Source: JBDNBY01 sp039767595 (GTDB lineage Bacteria > Pseudomonadota > Alphaproteobacteria > Rhodobacterales > Rhodobacteraceae). Taken from it: DNA of 6,800 bases. The notes under the pieces are model-generated. The model did no database searches. It was not told the DNA's origin and worked only from the letters and a program-made list of their open reading frames with translations. This document shows positions 4,861-6,800 of this stretch, one piece after another. Location of the stretch: NCBI GenBank assembly GCA_039767595.1, contig JBDNBY010000086.1:1-6800 (forward strand), given 5' to 3'. Position 1 is the first letter of the stretch. Every line of letters starts with the position of its first letter. Both the position numbers and the translations under genes were made by a program.

Positions 4861-6455
4861 ATGCGCCTCTCGTTGATAGGTATCCACTCGCCTTCAAACT
4901 CTACCCCTATCAACGGTCCACTGACCAAGATACGCCCAAACCCGTCCGTCACCCTGTTGTGATCGTCGGCGGCGGCCCGATTGGGCTGGCGCTGGCCATG
5001 GATCTTGGTCAGCGTGGTACACCGGCGTTGGTGTTGGATGATCACGAAGGGGTCGGGCAGGGGTCGCGGGCCATTTGCTTTGCCAAGCGCACGCTTGAGA
5101 TTATGCACCGTTTAGGTGGGGGTGCACAGATGCTGGACAAAGGGGTGGTCTGGCAAAAAGGTCGCGTGTTCCGCGATCGCGACGAGGTGTTTGACTTTGA
5201 CCTCTTACCAGAAGATGGGCATCGCTGCCCTGCCTTTATAAACCTCTCTCAGATCCATTTTGAAAAGTACCAGATGGAGGCGATTAATGCCTCTGACGCC
5301 CCGATTGATGTGCGCGGTAAGAACCGCGTAGATGCGGTCGTCGATCATGGCGATCATGTTGCTCTAACTGTTATGACGCCCGATGGTCCCTATCAGATCG
5401 AAGCCGACTATGTCGTGGCTTGCGATGGTGCTCGCTCGCCCATTCGCGATATGATGGGGCTCGGGTTCGAAGGTCGTGTGTTTGAGGATAATTTCCTCAT
5501 CGCCGATGTGAAGATGACCGCCGATTTCCCGACCGAACGCTGGTTTTGGTTTGAGCCGTGGTTCAAATCGGGTGACAGCGCCTTGTTGCACAAACAGCCC
5601 GATGACATCTGGCGGATTGACTTTCAGCTGGGTTGGGGCATCGACCGTGAGACAGAGTTGAAAGAGGAAAACGTTCGGGCCCGTGTGGATCAGATGCTGG
5701 GGCCGAATGTTGAGTATGAGCTAGATTGGTGTTCTATCTATACGTTCCAATGTCGACGCATGGAAAACTTTGTCCATAATCGAGTGATCTTTGCCGGAGA
5801 TTCCGCGCATCAAGTGTCGCCGTTTGGGGCGCGTGGTGCGAATTCTGGTGTGCAGGATGCCGACAATCTGGGTTGGAAACTGGCAGCGGTCCTTGATGGT
5901 GCCGCTGAAACTTTGCTCGATAGCTATGAGATGGAGCGCGCGTTGGCGGCAGATGAAAACATCTTGAATTCTACCCGTGCCACCGATTTTCTAACGCCCA
6001 AATCGGACATGTCAAAGATCTTTCGCAACGCTGTGCTTGATCTGGCCAAAGAGTATGAATTTGCGCGGCCGTTGATTAACTCTGGTCGATTGAGTGTGCC
6101 AAGTGTGTATGATGGATCGCCTTTGAACGGCCCAGATGCACTGGCTGGGCCCGCCCGCACACGCCCTGGGGCCCCTTGTCCAGATGCGCCTTTGGGGGCG
6201 GGCTTTGTGCTTGATCATCTAAAGGGGCAATTTACCTTGCTGGCCATTGGTATCAATGCGCCGGCGGTGCAGGGTGTCGCGACACTGATCATCGACGCGG
6301 CGGATGTGTCCCCTGAGTTAAGAGAGCGATACCTTGGTGATGCGGCCTGCGCGCTTTATCTGATCCGTCCGGATCAGCATGTCACGGCCCGTTGGGCGGA
6401 CGCAGATGCGGCCGACATTACCAAAGCTTTGAACACGGCGATGGGAGGTTCCTGA
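4857..6455 (+). CDS. FAD-dependent aromatic monooxygenase (group A), probable hydroxyphenyl-acid hydroxylase
   Basis: A 532-residue class A flavoprotein hydroxylase that would use NAD(P)H and oxygen to add a hydroxyl to a phenolic ring. Motifs: dinucleotide-binding VVIVGGGPIGLALA (34-47), the DG motif VACDGARSPIR (187-197) involved in FAD/NAD(P)H contact, and the GD motif FAGDSAHQVSPFGARGANSGVQDADNLGWKLA (312-343). A thioredoxin-like C-terminal domain (about 440-530), as in MhpA- and phenol hydroxylase-type enzymes, completes it. Automated annotation would likely say 3-(3-hydroxyphenyl)propionate hydroxylase, but lying directly before a DUF2783 gene and hmgA it more plausibly yields homogentisate, for example from 3-hydroxyphenylacetate as MhaA does. 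That substrate is inference. ATG 4857 overlaps the MBL stop as ATGA, with GGGAGG (4841-4846) ten bases before it. An in-frame ATG at 4839 lacks a ribosome binding site. It overlaps the next gene by one base. Confidence 0.9.
   Translation: MNAPLVDRYPLAFKLYPYQRSTDQDTPKPVRHPVVIVGGGPIGLALAMDLGQRGTPALVLDDHEGVGQGSRAICFAKRTLEIMHRLGGGAQMLDKGVVWQKGRVFRDRDEVFDFDLLPEDGHRCPAFINLSQIHFEKYQMEAINASDAPIDVRGKNRVDAVVDHGDHVALTVMTPDGPYQIEADYVVACDGARSPIRDMMGLGFEGRVFEDNFLIADVKMTADFPTERWFWFEPWFKSGDSALLHKQPDDIWRIDFQLGWGIDRETELKEENVRARVDQMLGPNVEYELDWCSIYTFQCRRMENFVHNRVIFAGDSAHQVSPFGARGANSGVQDADNLGWKLAAVLDGAAETLLDSYEMERALAADENILNSTRATDFLTPKSDMSKIFRNAVLDLAKEYEFARPLINSGRLSVPSVYDGSPLNGPDALAGPARTRPGAPCPDAPLGAGFVLDHLKGQFTLLAIGINAPAVQGVATLIIDAADVSPELRERYLGDAACALYLIRPDQHVTARWADADAADITKALNTAMGGS
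6443..6448 (+). promoter_or_regulatory. Ribosome binding site of the DUF2783 gene
   Basis: GGGAGG within the last codons of the hydroxylase gene, six bases before ATG 6455. It is a near-perfect Shine-Dalgarno and decides the start of the small gene. Confidence 0.7.
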
Positions 6456-6664
6456 TGAGCGATCTGATATTATCCCCAAACATTCTGGACCCTGATGGAT
6501 TTTATGCAGAGCTGTTGGAGGCCCACGACGGATTGTCTGTGGACGATAGCCAAAGCTTAAACGCGCGTTTGGTGTTGATCCTTTCCAATCACATCGGCGA
6601 TCGCGACACATTGCGCGCGGCCTTGTACGCCGCGAAGTCCGCCGCGAAAGGAGCGAACATATGA
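6455..6664 (+). CDS. Small DUF2783-type protein, possible coupling partner of the hydroxylase
   Basis: A 69-residue, largely helical protein without signal peptide, membrane segment or Cys. The patterns SPNILDPDGFYAELLEAHDGLS (7-28) and SLNARLVLILSNHIGDRDTLRAAL (34-57) match what I remember of DUF2783, a family found beside hmgA and flavoprotein hydroxylases. The start at 6455 is fixed by GGGAGG (6443-6448) six bases upstream and by TGATG overlap with the hydroxylase stop; an in-frame ATG at 6392 would add 21 residues inside that gene. Its stop overlaps the hmgA start by four bases. In Pseudomonas putida U, 3-hydroxyphenylacetate hydroxylase needs a flavoprotein (MhaA) and a small coupling protein (MhaB). 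Size and position suggest the same pairing here, but homology to MhaB could not be tested and the function is inference. Confidence 0.85.
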   Translation: MSDLILSPNILDPDGFYAELLEAHDGLSVDDSQSLNARLVLILSNHIGDRDTLRAALYAAKSAAKGANI

Positions 6665-6800
6665 CACCGATGGAACCGCACGCCCTCATCCAATCCGATG
6701 GCTCGAGCATGACACCCGGCTACATGCCCGGCTGGGGAAATGATTTTGAGACAGAGGCGTTGCCCGGCGCATTGCCCGTTGGCATGAATTCCCCTCAAAA
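6661..6800 (+). CDS. hmgA: Homogentisate 1,2-dioxygenase, N-terminal 46 residues (cut by right edge)
   Basis: Non-haem iron dioxygenase that opens the ring of homogentisate to maleylacetoacetate, the central step of tyrosine, phenylalanine and hydroxyphenylacetate breakdown. Only 46 codons and two bases are present. The stretch GYMPGWGNDFETEALPGALP (20-39) followed by VGMNSPQ (40-46) is the characteristic HmgA N-terminus (GxGNxFxxEAxxGALPxGxNSPQ); the iron ligands of this family of about 430-450 residues lie beyond the window. ATG 6661 overlaps the preceding stop as ATGA, and AAAGGAG (6647-6653) stands seven bases upstream. The first 19 residues are a variable leader, and ATG 6670 or 6709 are less likely starts. 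It is the last visible gene of the operon; further hmg-pathway genes such as fumarylacetoacetase may follow, which cannot be seen. Confidence 0.93.
   Translation, partial: MTPMEPHALIQSDGSSMTPGYMPGWGNDFETEALPGALPVGMNSPQ

Noticed and set aside
6318..6798. Minus-strand open frames of 130 and 69 residues at the right end.
   Set aside because: They are antisense to the hydroxylase, DUF2783 and hmgA genes, whose overlaps and ribosome sites support the plus strand.

Overview
The window reads as part of an alphaproteobacterial chromosome, most likely from the Roseobacter/Rhodobacteraceae group. That placement is an inference from two things: the gene content, and a gene order (MarR regulator, MBL-fold protein, flavoprotein hydroxylase, DUF2783 protein, hmgA) that I recall from that group. 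Coding density is high, and every gene has a recognisable family. No RNA gene, insertion sequence, phage gene, CRISPR array or attachment site was seen.

Left half (1-3240), glycerol 3-phosphate module. On the minus strand glpD (FAD-dependent glycerol-3-phosphate dehydrogenase) is followed 13 bp later by glpK (glycerol kinase), which runs off the left edge. Divergent from them on the plus strand is glpR, a DeoR-family repressor. GlpK phosphorylates glycerol, GlpD oxidises the product to dihydroxyacetone phosphate, and GlpR would repress the set. The 194-bp divergent region carries three consecutive TTCG-type units at exactly 10-bp spacing over the likely glpD promoter, plus a fourth unit on the glpR side. 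These are candidate GlpR operators.

Middle (3241-3326). A short convergent gap separates glpR from the marR-type gene and holds a bulged hairpin followed by a short T-run, a possible glpR terminator.

Right half (3327-6800), a homogentisate-linked aromatic acid module. A MarR-family regulator (minus strand) is divergent from a tightly packed plus-strand operon: an MBL-fold protein lacking several canonical metal ligands, a group A FAD aromatic hydroxylase, a 69-residue DUF2783-type protein, and the start of hmgA (homogentisate 1,2-dioxygenase), cut by the right edge. Adjacent genes overlap by 1 or 4 bases, so translation is probably coupled. The 109-bp divergent region has a TATAAT box, with one 14-bp inverted repeat in the -35/-10 spacer and a near copy 24 bp downstream over the expected transcription start. 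These are probable MarR operators. The likeliest reading is that the hydroxylase, perhaps with the small protein as partner (as in the two-component 3-hydroxyphenylacetate hydroxylase MhaAB of Pseudomonas putida), makes homogentisate, and HmgA opens its ring. The most interesting items are the altered MBL active site, the flavoprotein/DUF2783 pair, and the two operator arrays.
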